Source: Tildeniella nuda ZEHNDER 1965/U140
GTDB lineage: Bacteria; Cyanobacteriota; Cyanobacteriia; Leptolyngbyales; Leptolyngbyaceae
Direction of reading: 5' to 3'
Assembly (NCBI GenBank): GCA_019358895.1
Contig: JAHHIG010000001.1
Span: 1-64,000 of the forward strand
DNA: 64,000 bases
Shown here: positions 19,525 through 28,544 of the stretch, piece by piece
Position numbering within the stretch: position 1 is the stretch's first letter
How the letters are laid out: every line of letters begins with the position of its first letter
Notes under the pieces: model-generated
The model's database searches: none
What the model was told of the DNA's origin: nothing
The model's input: only the letters and a program-made list of their open reading frames with translations
Translations under genes and position numbers: made by a program

Positions 19525-20220
19525 CTACAACAACCATTGGGTCAGCGGAGAAACCAGGTAGCGGAGCGAGAACGCCTCCCAGATCGCGCCGACGATGAAC
19601 AGTGGGAGCGTGGACAAACTCAACCAACCGAGCTGTTGCAGCCCACGGACGTAACCCTGACGATGGTTCCGAGTACCGATGGTTGCGGGGCGAACCCAAG
19701 ACCGACCAAGAATGTATGCGCCAAACATCAAGAGAGCGTAAGCTTGGAATTCGATGAGTATCGTCAGCGAGTGCGGGATCAATGCCACCGCCATAATCTT
19801 GGTAGTCGGAGCCATAGCTAAACCGAGAGTGAATGTCTTATACGCAAACATGGCGATGCCAGCAAAGGGAACGATCAGCGAAGGGAGCACGATCCACAGC
19901 GCGCCGGTCGTGAGGTTGACTCCCAGGATGGTCAGCGAGAACAGCCAGGGGGTATTGATTAGCGATCGGACAAGATCAGCCGTTCCGTTGTCTTCCAGGA
20001 TGGCTACCCGAGTTGCGCTCAGGTTGGGGAAGACTGTCGCCGCTATCAACCCGGTGATGACTAAGCCATACACAATGGCGTTGATGGTGAAGTAGGCGCG
20101 AAAATTAGTGCGAATGATCTGAAGAGGTTTGCGAAGAAATCGCAGAAGCGGGTGTTTGGCACTGGGAGTAAGGGGTCGTTGTGGAGACTGGTCTTTGGTG
20201 GCGATCGTTTTGCGTGACAT
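19525..20220 (-). CDS. Stage II sporulation protein M (SpoIIM/DUF95)-like membrane protein
   Basis: A 231-residue protein with five or six transmembrane helices. After a basic cytosolic N-terminus the order is IRTNFRAYFTINAIVYGLVI, WLFSLTILGVNLTTGALWIV, then GLAMAPTTKIMAVALIPHSL with the characteristic PHS/PHG-E motif (IPHSLTILIEFQAYAL) of the SpoIIM family. Non-sporulating bacteria carry such proteins, often near CPBP proteases as here. The role is unknown; it may be a membrane-remodelling or transport-associated factor. Confidence 0.8.
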   Translation of the reverse strand: MSRKTIATKDQSPQRPLTPSAKHPLLRFLRKPLQIIRTNFRAYFTINAIVYGLVITGLIAATVFPNLSATRVAILEDNGTADLVRSLINTPWLFSLTILGVNLTTGALWIVLPSLIVPFAGIAMFAYKTFTLGLAMAPTTKIMAVALIPHSLTILIEFQAYALLMFGAYILGRSWVRPATIGTRNHRQGYVRGLQQLGWLSLSTLPLFIVGAIWEAFSLRYLVSPLTQWLL

Positions 20221-20273
20221 GTTTTAGCTCCGATATTTGGTGATGGATGCAGTGATGCTTGCCAGAAAAAAGC

Positions 20274-21065
20274 TTAGGCAAATCTTGCCAGCAAAAGGCT
20301 AAGAGCAAAGGAAAAGGCATGAACGCTGACATGGGATAACATCGCAGCCTCAAGCGAGTATTGCCAAAAGAGCCAGCCAAACGCAATGCCAGCAATCCCA
20401 TTGAGTAATATCGCTCGGGCAATCACAACTGGAGTGAGGGGAACGATCGCGGCAGTCGCTGGCAGGTGTAGTAGTCCAAAGACCAACGCGGCTAGAACGA
20501 TCGCACCCTGGTAAATCCCTTGGCTCGGCAACGTAACGCCTTGTTTTAGACCTTTCCACGCAATCCAAATAAGCAGTGACATTAAACCCCAGCGCATCAA
20601 AATTTCCTCAGTGATGCCGCCATAGAACATTGCTGTGAGCAAATTCAACCCACTTAGCTCTGTATGATTGGCAGCCCGTAGCGCTTCAGGGAGGACAGGT
20701 TGCATCAACTGATCGAGCAACAAGAGAACGATCGCCGCCGCTGCACCCACACCCAAGCTCCACTTCATCTCAACGGCAAAAGATGGAGACTTAGCGGTGT
20801 GAAACACCCAATGATCAATCAAATGGGAGCGTAATCCAACACGATCAGCACAACCAATGCCGACCAGAATGCTGATTGCCAGTAGAACTGTAAGCTGTAG
20901 TCCTTGCAGAAGCATTAAAATCCACAATGGCGGCACTTTTGCCAGTGTTTCTGGAGACAGTTTCGCCAACTGTTGCTCAACTAATGGAGCCGACGTAATC
21001 GTAACCATCGCAATTCCTGCAATGCCCAAGACAAATAAAATCCCAAATTGTTTCAAAACTGCCAT
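20274..21065 (-). CDS. CPBP family intramembrane metalloprotease
   Basis: A 263-residue polytopic membrane protein. CPBP (Abi, CAAX-protease-and-bacteriocin-processing) motifs are present: GGITEEILMRWGLMS (motif 1, E-E-x3-R), VFGLLHLPATAA (motif 2, F-x3-H) and AMLSHVSVHAF (motif 3). It is the most divergent of the five CPBP proteins in the window. It is downstream of the CPBP gene at 21094, with which it shares strand and probably transcript. Roles of the family range from prenylated-protein processing to bacteriocin immunity. Confidence 0.87.
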   Translation of the reverse strand: MAVLKQFGILFVLGIAGIAMVTITSAPLVEQQLAKLSPETLAKVPPLWILMLLQGLQLTVLLAISILVGIGCADRVGLRSHLIDHWVFHTAKSPSFAVEMKWSLGVGAAAAIVLLLLDQLMQPVLPEALRAANHTELSGLNLLTAMFYGGITEEILMRWGLMSLLIWIAWKGLKQGVTLPSQGIYQGAIVLAALVFGLLHLPATAAIVPLTPVVIARAILLNGIAGIAFGWLFWQYSLEAAMLSHVSVHAFSFALSLLLARFA

Positions 21066-21093
21066 TGATTTAATCTCCAGATGATCCGTCCTA

Positions 21094-21825
21094 TTAGCCC
21101 ATGCCAGCAGCTACCATCACCGGGATCGTGGGCAAGTTGAAAACGACGTGAACGACGACAGCAGTCCAAACCGATCCACTACGGCGGAAGATCTCGGCAG
21201 TGGCAAGACCCGCGACTACGGCTGCGGGAAAGACGATGTTGATGCCATGAGCGAGGGCAAAGATCACGGTGCTACCCACAACCCCGATGAACGAACCGTA
21301 GCGCAGCAGCGCGTTGGCGACGACACCCCGGAAGAGCAACTCCTCACCAAGAGGCGTAACGATTCCGAGGAAAAATGTCGCTAAAACCAGAGAGAGTACC
21401 CCGCCGCTACCGCCCTCTGCGTAAACACCCTGAACATTGTTGGTGTTCCCGGTGATCTGAATCCAGCCCAGAACTGCCAATCCCTTAAGTACGAAGGCAA
21501 CCAGTCCGACTCCGACCGCGATGAGCAACCAGCGCCTGGAGACGGGGCGCACACCGAAGGCTTTCAGGGAACGAATCCGAAGTAGCACTGCCGCTGCGAA
21601 CCCGGCAATCCCGGCGATGCCAGTCCACGAAGTCAAGATCAGTCCGTAAACCACTGGGTCGAGACCGAGCCGCTTGAACTGCCAGATGCCTCCGAACGCT
21701 ACGATCGCGAAGACGACAAGACCCACAATGATCTCAAGCCAGCCTGGACGAGAGTCCCTGTTTGGTGCGAACGCGGCAGGAGGCTTCTGTGGGCGGTTAG
21801 AAGACACTTTAGACATGATGATCAA
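21094..21825 (-). CDS. CPBP family intramembrane metalloprotease
   Basis: A 243-residue CPBP protein with six to seven hydrophobic segments. Motif 1 is TPLGEELLFRGVVANALL, motif 2 VIFALAHGINIVFP, and motif 3 VVVHVVFNL. An N-terminal polar stretch of about 25 residues precedes the first helix. It belongs to a run of four CPBP genes on the minus strand (20274-23827) with short gaps, preceded in the same orientation by the three-member paralog set. Confidence 0.88.
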   Translation of the reverse strand: MIIMSKVSSNRPQKPPAAFAPNRDSRPGWLEIIVGLVVFAIVAFGGIWQFKRLGLDPVVYGLILTSWTGIAGIAGFAAAVLLRIRSLKAFGVRPVSRRWLLIAVGVGLVAFVLKGLAVLGWIQITGNTNNVQGVYAEGGSGGVLSLVLATFFLGIVTPLGEELLFRGVVANALLRYGSFIGVVGSTVIFALAHGINIVFPAAVVAGLATAEIFRRSGSVWTAVVVHVVFNLPTIPVMVAAGMG

Positions 21826-21864
21826 CTCCTTTGATCGAGTTGCTGATTCAAGTGGCTAATAGAT

Positions 21865-22827
21865 TTAGGAATCAACGGGTTCGGATGCCTTGTCGCGTTT
21901 GAACACCTTGTAGGCGATCGCCAGGAACACGGGTACTACAACCAGCACTGATAGCGCGTAGAAGGTCGCATGGTACTCGCTGACCATGAACAGCGCTGGC
22001 GTGGTCGCGGCGCTTCCGGCTGCGTTGACTAGGAGAAAGAAGCTGATGTTGTTCGCGAAGTGCGCGCCGATGGCGAGTTCGGTCGTTCCCTCCACCAGCG
22101 AGACGACCACCCACAACAGTCCTCCGCTAACAAAGTAGCCAAGGAACACTTGGAGCCAGCCGCCCGCGATCGCCTCCGGGTTGCCGAGGTGCATCAGGGT
22201 GAAGAGTACTGCCGACACAAGCGCTAGAAAGACGCGGTTAGACCAGATCAGGCTCGCGCCCTGCACGATGTAGCCGCGAAAGAACAGCTCTTCGGTGGTG
22301 GTCTGGATCGCGGTGAAGACTAGCGCGATCGGCACGAAGAGCGCGAACGTCGTGAGGTCGGAGTTAAAGGAAAAGGTGTCGGGATAGAAGAAGTACTGTC
22401 CTAGCCCATCGATCAGGCAGAATGGCACGAACCCAGCCACAAACCCGTGACCGACACGCCGCCAGCTTATCCGCTCCCGCGCCGTGACCAGCGTCCGGAG
22501 GGAGCGGCGGTGAATTCCAACAACGGCAATGAAGATTCCCGCGAGGAAGAACGGGAACCCCGCCATGATCGCCAGAAAGTTGCCAAAGGGACCGAGCAAG
22601 GAGTAATCTGCCTGCCCGAACGCTATAAGCCCCTCCTGACCGCCGAGCAAGAACGTGACGAGCGGGGCGGCGATGCCGCCGACCACCAGCCACGCAAAGA
22701 GGATGACTACTAATCCTAGAACATACCGCCACCCCCGATATTTACCCCACCGGGCAGCCTCCACGTAAGTCGCGTCTTTCACGTCCGTTCCGCTTCCCTG
22801 ATGTCCTTTGATTGCTTTGATCCTCAT
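21865..22827 (-). CDS. CPBP family intramembrane metalloprotease (paralog 1 of 3)
   Basis: A 320-residue membrane protease with motif 1 TTTEELFFRGYIVQGASLIW, motif 2 LFTLMHLGNPEA and motif 3 IGAHFANNI. The N-terminus KDATYVEAARWGKYRGWRYV is almost the same as in the paralogs at 22916 and 30142. The ATG at 22827 has AAGGAGA upstream, and the untranslated leader matches that of the copy at 30142, so duplication included the promoter side. Confidence 0.9.
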   Translation of the reverse strand: MRIKAIKGHQGSGTDVKDATYVEAARWGKYRGWRYVLGLVVILFAWLVVGGIAAPLVTFLLGGQEGLIAFGQADYSLLGPFGNFLAIMAGFPFFLAGIFIAVVGIHRRSLRTLVTARERISWRRVGHGFVAGFVPFCLIDGLGQYFFYPDTFSFNSDLTTFALFVPIALVFTAIQTTTEELFFRGYIVQGASLIWSNRVFLALVSAVLFTLMHLGNPEAIAGGWLQVFLGYFVSGGLLWVVVSLVEGTTELAIGAHFANNISFFLLVNAAGSAATTPALFMVSEYHATFYALSVLVVVPVFLAIAYKVFKRDKASEPVDS

Positions 22828-22915
22828 CTTTGTCTCCTTGACTCGTGCATATATGTAGTGCTTGGATCTGACCGCTAGTTGCCTTTACGATTGTTTTCAG
22901 GGTTCGATGGGATTA

Positions 22916-23827
22916 CTAAAAACCCTTCCGATCGCTCTGGAAAACAGGTTCGGATGCCTCATCGCGTTTGAACACCTTGTAGGCGATCGCCAGGAATATG
23001 GGTATTGCAACTAGCACCGATAGCGCCACGTAGGTCGCGTGGAACTCGCTGATTGTGAACAGAGCCGGTGTGGTCACGGCGCTTCCGGCTATGTTGAACA
23101 GGAGTATGCCAATGATGTTATTTGCGAAATGTACGCCGATGGCGAGTTCAGTGGTGCCGTCAATCAGCGAAACCACAGTCCACAACAGACCCGGAACGAG
23201 GAAGTAGTTGGAGAAAACCGTGAGCCAGCCGCCTGCGATCGCCTCCGGGTTTAAGAGGTGCGGCAGGGTGAATATCACGGCTGCCACGATCGCCAGAAAA
23301 ACGCGGTTGGTCGAGATCATGCTCGCCCCTTGCACAACGTATCCGCGAAAGAAAAGCTCCTCAGTGGTCGTCTGGATCGCGGTGAAGACCAGTGCCAATG
23401 GCACAAAGAGCGCGAACGTCGCCAGGTCGAAGTTGAAGGAAAAGGTGTCGGGGTAGAAGAGGTACTGTCCCAGCACGCCTATCAGACACGCTGGAACGGA
23501 CCACGCCACAAACCCCTGACCGATGCGACGCCAGCTTATCTTCTTCCGCGCCGTGATGAGCGTCAGGGGATGACGGCGATGGATAAGGGTAACGGCGATG
23601 AGGACTCCCGCCAGGAAGACCGGAAAGCCTACCATGATATACAGGAACTTCCCCAAAGGACCAAGCATGGAGTAATCCGGCTGACCGCTAAACGCGATCA
23701 CGACGAGTACGCTGGCACCAGTCCCGACCACCAGCCACGCAAAGAGGATGACCACCAGCCCCAGAACATACCGCCACCCCCGATACTTACCCCACCGAGC
23801 AGCCTCCACATAAGTTGCGTTTTTCAT
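22916..23827 (-). CDS. CPBP family intramembrane metalloprotease (paralog 2 of 3)
   Basis: From ATG 23827 (AGGAGG upstream) the protein starts MKNATYVEAARWGKYRGWRY. Motifs: TTTEELFFRGYVVQGASMIS, IFTLPHLLNPEA and IGVHFANNI. It lacks the 19-residue N-terminal extension present in the other two paralogs. The ORF track extends upstream from a non-ATG codon that would swallow the ribosome binding site. High similarity to the neighbour at 21865 indicates tandem duplication. Confidence 0.9.
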   Translation of the reverse strand: MKNATYVEAARWGKYRGWRYVLGLVVILFAWLVVGTGASVLVVIAFSGQPDYSMLGPLGKFLYIMVGFPVFLAGVLIAVTLIHRRHPLTLITARKKISWRRIGQGFVAWSVPACLIGVLGQYLFYPDTFSFNFDLATFALFVPLALVFTAIQTTTEELFFRGYVVQGASMISTNRVFLAIVAAVIFTLPHLLNPEAIAGGWLTVFSNYFLVPGLLWTVVSLIDGTTELAIGVHFANNIIGILLFNIAGSAVTTPALFTISEFHATYVALSVLVAIPIFLAIAYKVFKRDEASEPVFQSDRKGF

Positions 23828-23882
23828 GAGAATACCTCCTACCTTTTGCAAATGATTTACACCGCGCTGCTGGGTTTAACTT

Positions 23883-23979
23883 TGACTTCGGTTGTGATTA
23901 CGAAAGCTCTTAATTCGACCATCTTGTCGCCGCGAAAACGCCAGATGTCGCAGTACGAGAATCAGCCACCTTCCCGTCT
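23883..23979 (-). pseudogene. C-terminal scrap of a SnoaL-like gene
   Basis: The minus strand reads FSYCDIWRFRGDKMVELRAF then VITTEV, matching the last 28 residues of the SnoaL-like protein at 17810 (HYSYCDIWRFRNGQIVELKA). Everything upstream of this piece is missing. It lies directly before the second CPBP paralog and shows that gene tails have been copied or left behind in this region. Confidence 0.7.
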
Positions 23980-24105
23980 TAGGTTTAAGCGGCATAACGT
24001 TCCCGCTTACCGGATTCAGATCACCTTTGTCTGTGACCAACAACCTATATTCGTACTGGTGAAGAGGGTTTATTAGCTGGTTTTTGTTGCATCAAACATG
24101 GAACT

Positions 24106-24681
24106 TTATGAATTCAACGCCTTTTCGATACGACGATCGGGAATGAGCCACAGAACTGAAACCAGAACGTACAATGCACATGCAAGCCAAGGGATTGCAA
24201 AAGCAAGTGGAATTGCAACTGCATAAATCAATACCGATAACTTGCCTTTAAAGTTCCGACCCAGAGCGTTTGCAAGTGTGGAATCTTGACCGTGGTGAAA
24301 AACAAGTGTGCGGGTCAGAGTGAAGTAGGCGATCGCAGCCAACAATAGAACCACACCATAAAGCGCCACAGGCAACGCAGCAAAATGATTTTCACCCATC
24401 CATGCGGTGACAAAGGGAAATAATGATAACCAGAACAACAAATGTAGGTTTGCCCACAAAGTTGAACCATTCACTTGTCGGACTGCCTGAAACAGGTGAT
24501 GGTGATTGTTCCAGTAGATACCAACATGCACGAAACTCAACACATAGCTTAGAAAGGTTGGAATCAGCAGACGTAGCGCAGCTAAATCTGACTCATGAGG
24601 TATTTTCAACTCCAGTACCATAATGGTGATAATAATAGCAATTACCCCATCACTGAATGCTTCTAACCGACCTTTAATCAT
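24106..24681 (-). CDS. TMEM175 (DUF1211) family membrane protein
   Basis: A 191-residue, five- to six-helix protein. The signature RLEAFSDGVIAIIITIMVLE at the N-terminus contains the FSDG pore-helix motif of the TMEM175 potassium-channel family, followed by a conserved HHLF segment. Bacterial members form tetrameric K+-permeable channels. Location: cytoplasmic membrane. It is transcribed alone with the accessory genes; no regulatory site was recognised. Confidence 0.88.
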   Translation of the reverse strand: MIKGRLEAFSDGVIAIIITIMVLELKIPHESDLAALRLLIPTFLSYVLSFVHVGIYWNNHHHLFQAVRQVNGSTLWANLHLLFWLSLFPFVTAWMGENHFAALPVALYGVVLLLAAIAYFTLTRTLVFHHGQDSTLANALGRNFKGKLSVLIYAVAIPLAFAIPWLACALYVLVSVLWLIPDRRIEKALNS

Positions 24682-24858
24682 TTTTGGGTATGCTCCTTGT
24701 CTGCTTACCGCTCTGCTTACCGCTTTGTATAACTGCCGTTTGCAAAAATGTCCGGTTATCCACTATCCATTGAGTCTCTCTAGGTGACAGCAGATCGCCT
24801 CAAACTTTGTATCAAGGTCGCCAGTCCATCCGCTTCAGCAATTTGCAATTTGTTAGCC

Positions 24859-25800
24859 TTACACGGTTGGGGAACGCTCCAGGGCTACTCGATCCCAATG
24901 TCCTAAGTTGGCTGCTGCTTCATAGGTGCTTTGGAGAAAAGCAAGGAGCATTGCATCTGGATCGTCAGCTTGTCTCACGGCTTCATAGGGTAGGATAAAC
25001 TCTTGCATCTCTGGGCTGTAAAACGCTTCTCTGGGTTGGATTGGGTAATCACGGAAACCCTCCGGCGCAGGGTAAGCGTAAGCGTAAAAAACAGGCTCCA
25101 CAACTGACCCACCCCCTAGCCAAAAGCCGCAACTACTAACTTCGTGTGAATAGGCTTCGCGCGTGACCCAATCTGCCATATTCGGAACCCCACCGGGATG
25201 TTCTGGCGCACGACGACCAGAGAAACGAGTCACAGCAAGATCAAAGCTGCCCCAAAAAAAATGTACAGGGCTGGATTTACCAACAAACTGGGAACGGAAG
25301 ACGGTCATGATGCGATCGACTTGCACAAGAATTCGCCAGAACCGTTGTGCATACTCCGGATCGTAAGCTGCGTGTTGATAGTCTCGCTCAAACGGGATTG
25401 GTTCTGACACTTCTTGCGGCATCGTCCAGATTTGGACTTCGATGCCGATGTCGCTCAATGTAGTTAGCACCATTTGGTAAAAATCTGCCACAGAGCGAGG
25501 AGCCAGTGCAATTCTTTTAGTGATGCCGTCGCTAGTGTCTATTTGTAGTTGATGGTCGAGAAAATCAAAGCTAATTTGAAAGTTACTAGTTCCGCAGGGG
25601 ATTGAAGCGGTTGTTAGTCCACGCGGTGTGACATAAAGAGTAGATTGCCACCAGTGATTGAGTTTAGGTGCCAGTGCCAACCGGATTTTACCGATGATTT
25701 GCATCCATAGATGGAGAGTTGCATAGGTATCCTGCCAAGCTGCTAAGGGCAAACTGGGCCAAACGATGTCAACGGGAGTACTTTGATGAGAAACAGCCAT
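24859..25800 (-). CDS. DUF5996 family protein
   Basis: A 313-residue protein starting MAVSHQSTPVDIVWPSLPLA. It contains LAAWQDTYATLHLWMQIIGK and KLNHWWQSTLYVTPRGLTT, then FFWGSFDLAVTRFSGRRAPE and a glycine-rich CGFWLGGG, the standard landmarks of DUF5996. No function is established for this family; the conserved acidic and His residues suggest an enzyme. ATG 25800 is preferred over the earlier non-ATG start in the ORF track. Confidence 0.85.
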   Translation of the reverse strand: MAVSHQSTPVDIVWPSLPLAAWQDTYATLHLWMQIIGKIRLALAPKLNHWWQSTLYVTPRGLTTASIPCGTSNFQISFDFLDHQLQIDTSDGITKRIALAPRSVADFYQMVLTTLSDIGIEVQIWTMPQEVSEPIPFERDYQHAAYDPEYAQRFWRILVQVDRIMTVFRSQFVGKSSPVHFFWGSFDLAVTRFSGRRAPEHPGGVPNMADWVTREAYSHEVSSCGFWLGGGSVVEPVFYAYAYPAPEGFRDYPIQPREAFYSPEMQEFILPYEAVRQADDPDAMLLAFLQSTYEAAANLGHWDRVALERSPTV

Positions 25801-25870
25801 GAAAATCACCCACATGAGGAGAATATGTTGAAGAAATAGGAAGGAAATCTAGATGAAATCAGAATCGCTA

Positions 25871-26146
25871 TCAATAGTCTTTTCCCTGTTCATCTGCAAA
25901 ACACCATAACCACTGCTCCCCCAATTCAGCCGAACTAACCACTGCATGATTGGTTGCTTCATAATGACGACGAGCATGTTGATGCTCAGAAGAATCACAG
26001 CACAGCATTTTGCTACAGGTTTGGCAAATCCGGAGGTGTACCCAGCGGCTATTTATTTTAATGCACTCTTCACAACGAAATATGGGATAGGCTGCTTTAG
26101 AAATCAGGTTTTCCACAGTTAGATTGTTGAGATGTTCGCAGGTCAT
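25871..26146 (-). CDS. UBP-type zinc finger domain protein
   Basis: A 91-residue protein made almost wholly of a ZnF-UBP domain. Zinc ligands lie in MTCEHL, FRCEECIK, LRICQTCSKMLCCDSSEHQH and ARRHYEATNHAVV; in eukaryotes this fold binds the free C-terminus of ubiquitin. Bacterial stand-alone versions are common and of unknown role, perhaps recognising C-terminal peptides. C-terminal W-x-W-C-F-A-D matches the family end. Confidence 0.85.
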   Translation of the reverse strand: MTCEHLNNLTVENLISKAAYPIFRCEECIKINSRWVHLRICQTCSKMLCCDSSEHQHARRHYEATNHAVVSSAELGEQWLWCFADEQGKDY

Positions 26147-26233
26147 AGTTTTTTGGTATCCCTGGTAGGAGACAACGGTGAACAGAATGATTGAGGCTAT
26201 CGGAGCAAGTTCAGAATCTGTGAATTTTGGAGG

Positions 26234-26650
26234 TTAAATACTGTTAGAGGTCAGCAACATCACGACATCTGCATGAGCTAACACGCCATCGGGGTGGCGT
26301 TGAAGCGCCGTATCATACTTCATGGCAAACTCATCACCCAATTCGTCGGGGCTGAGCAGTGTCCGAATGTCACTGTCGATCGCTGCAATTGCCTCTGGTG
26401 TAACAAGTTCACCGTCATGAAGCAACTCATCGATTTGGATAATCAATGCTGAGAGTTGGTGCAACCAGGCAAACTGCTCATGACTAATCACCAGTTGTAG
26501 CAATTCACCGCTAGAAACTTGCCCTCGAACTTGCTCATAGGTAAGGCGCTCAGTCTCTAGTAAAAGCTTGTGCAGACGCAGTAGTTTGATTCGTAACTCA
26601 CTTAAGCGTTGATGTTGACTAATTTGATATTGAGATGTGTTAAACATCAA
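26234..26650 (-). CDS. Conserved hypothetical protein, coupled to pirin
   Basis: A 138-residue, mostly helical protein (LSELRIKLLRLHKLLLETER, then LHQLSALIIQIDELL). The start overlaps the stop of the pirin gene by about 11 bp, pointing to translational coupling. Similar small helical proteins are often found in cyanobacteria beside pirin genes, but no activity is known to me. The C-terminal LQRHPDGVLAHADVVMLL is the most conserved-looking part. Confidence 0.7.
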   Translation of the reverse strand: MMFNTSQYQISQHQRLSELRIKLLRLHKLLLETERLTYEQVRGQVSSGELLQLVISHEQFAWLHQLSALIIQIDELLHDGELVTPEAIAAIDSDIRTLLSPDELGDEFAMKYDTALQRHPDGVLAHADVVMLLTSNSI

Positions 26651-27533
26651 TCCGTCCCATCCTTCCTTCCTGATAGTCGTTGATCGCCTGGGTAATTTCA
26701 GCTTCAGTGTTCATGACAAATGGACCGTAGCGCACGACGGGTTCGTTAAGGGGTACACCTGCAATCAGCAGCAGATCTAGAGGACGTTGAGCAGCAGCAG
26801 GGTTGGAGATTATCACATCTTCTCCATCTTGAGAAAAGAGCACCATCTGCCCATCATCACCAGGCGCTGGCTTTGTCCCAAACAACCCAGACCCCTCCAG
26901 TACATAGGCAAAGGCGTTGTACTCTTTGGGTACAGGCTGGATCATCGTTGCCCCTGGTTGCAGTGTGAAGTGGAGGTAAGTTATGGGCGTGCGCGTCTGA
27001 ATGACGGCTTTTGCCCCTAACGCTTCTCCCGTAATCACCCGCACCGTCACAGACCGATCTTCAGTTTGAGCGATCGGAATGTGAGCCGCTGGAATTTCCT
27101 GATAGCGGGGCGGCATCATTTTGTCTCGTTGTGGCAGATTGACCCATAGTTGAATGCCGTGGAGCCGTCCACCCGTTTGAGTAAACATTGACTCTGGCAT
27201 CTCGGAATGCACGACCCCGGCACCTGCTGTCATCCACTGAACATCACCCGGATTTAGTAGCCCGGCGTGCCCCACAGAATCTTTGTGTTCTAACCGTCCA
27301 TCCAAGACATAGCTGACGATTTCAAAGCCCCGATGCGGATGATCGGGCGCACCTTTTGCTTGACCCGGCTTGAGATTAATCGGCCCCAATTCGTCGAGGA
27401 GGAGAAACGGGTCAAATTCAGAGAAGCTACTTTTGGGAAAGGGCCGACGGACAAGAAATCCAGCCCCTTCGAGTGTTTCAACGCTGTTAATTACTCCGGC
27501 AACGGTTCGAGACGTTTGAGTAGGGACAGTCAT
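26640..27533 (-). CDS. Pirin family protein
   Basis: A 297-residue bicupin. The N-terminal cupin holds the metal ligands in APDHPHRGFEIVSYVLDGRL and EHKDSVGHAG, followed by GDVQWMTAGAGVVHSEMPES, the most recognisable pirin signature. The C-terminal cupin is PITYLHFTLQPGATMIQPVP. Pirins include quercetin dioxygenases and regulators of stress metabolism. It is the first gene of a pair with the helical protein at 26234. Confidence 0.93.
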   Translation of the reverse strand: MTVPTQTSRTVAGVINSVETLEGAGFLVRRPFPKSSFSEFDPFLLLDELGPINLKPGQAKGAPDHPHRGFEIVSYVLDGRLEHKDSVGHAGLLNPGDVQWMTAGAGVVHSEMPESMFTQTGGRLHGIQLWVNLPQRDKMMPPRYQEIPAAHIPIAQTEDRSVTVRVITGEALGAKAVIQTRTPITYLHFTLQPGATMIQPVPKEYNAFAYVLEGSGLFGTKPAPGDDGQMVLFSQDGEDVIISNPAAAQRPLDLLLIAGVPLNEPVVRYGPFVMNTEAEITQAINDYQEGRMGRIDV

Positions 27534-27639
27534 AGAATTGCCTCTTCAGAACTAGACAAATATGTGTATCATTTGAGCCTGACTCAACGGGATGAATCAC
27601 AGCGTTTTTTCACAAGCCAGAAATGCAGCAGATCACTGA

Positions 27640-28476
27640 TTATTCCTGTTGAAGAAAGTCCAGTAACAGGGGATTGATCTGATCAGCGTGAGTCCAGTTG
27701 ATGGCGTGCGGTCCGCCAGGAATGACAACCAGTTGACTGTTTTTAATCAGCTTTGGGAGTCTTGCTGCGGTGGATTCCAGTGGCAAAATCCGATCGCTAT
27801 CGCCATGAATAATCAGAGTCGGTACATCAATGCGGGGCAGATCATCGCGGAAATCAGTCAACCAGGACGGTACACAATCCAAAGTTCCTTTTGCAGAAGC
27901 CCCTGCTGCCACATTCCAACTGGCTTGAATTGCCTCATTGCTGATGCGATCGCCAAGCAATACATCGACATTGAAAAACTCTTTGAAGAACGCAGAGAAA
28001 TAGGCTGGACGGTCTTCAACGATCGCTTTCATAATGCCATCGAAGACACTTTGATCAACACCCTCTGGATTGTCGTCTGTCTTTAACAGAAAAGGTGGAA
28101 CGGGAGCCATCAGCACGGCTTTCTGCACCCGCTCTGAGCCGTATTTGCCAAGATAACGTGTGACTTCACCTGTTCCCATTGAGAAACCGACCAGCACGGT
28201 ATTTTGCAAGTCAAGCTTGGTCATCAGCCCGTTCAAATCGGCTGCAAAGGTATCGTAGTCATAGCCAAACGAGGGTTGGCTAGAAGCACCGAATCCTCGG
28301 CGATCGTAGGTAATGACTCGATACCCCGCATTTAGCAGCACTAAGACCTGCTTTTCCCAGGAATGACCGTTGAGGGGAAATCCATGAATCAGAACAATCG
28401 GTTGACCTGTCCCCAGATCTTCGTAGTAGAGATCGATGGTTGCAGAATTTTCTTGACCGACAGTAACGTAAGGCAT
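27640..28476 (-). CDS. Alpha/beta hydrolase (haloperoxidase-like)
   Basis: From ATG 28476 the 278-residue protein reads MPYVTVGQENSATIDLYYED. The oxyanion region is VLIHGFPLNGHSWEKQ, the nucleophile elbow LVGFSMGTGEVTRYLG (Ser near 98), the acid in LIIHGDSDRILP and the histidine in VIPGGPHAINWTH. This matches cofactor-free haloperoxidases and related esterases. The ORF-track start, 16 codons earlier, lacks family similarity. It is next to an SDR gene in the same orientation. Confidence 0.9.
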   Translation of the reverse strand: MPYVTVGQENSATIDLYYEDLGTGQPIVLIHGFPLNGHSWEKQVLVLLNAGYRVITYDRRGFGASSQPSFGYDYDTFAADLNGLMTKLDLQNTVLVGFSMGTGEVTRYLGKYGSERVQKAVLMAPVPPFLLKTDDNPEGVDQSVFDGIMKAIVEDRPAYFSAFFKEFFNVDVLLGDRISNEAIQASWNVAAGASAKGTLDCVPSWLTDFRDDLPRIDVPTLIIHGDSDRILPLESTAARLPKLIKNSQLVVIPGGPHAINWTHADQINPLLLDFLQQE

Positions 28477-28544
28477 GAGAGGTTTCTCCGTTGTAAATTG
28501 ATGACGTGTTTTTGTCTGTTGCATCGTCTCGCACTGTCAATCGA

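Noticed and set aside
22364-22732. Overlapping minus-strand ORF of 122 residues
   Set aside because: Alternative frame of the CPBP gene at 21865; Arg/Ser-rich with no membrane segments or motifs.
23258-24076. 272-residue plus-strand ORF
   Set aside because: It lies antisense to the CPBP gene at 22916 and has a low-complexity, highly charged sequence typical of the complement of a membrane-protein gene; no family similarity is visible.
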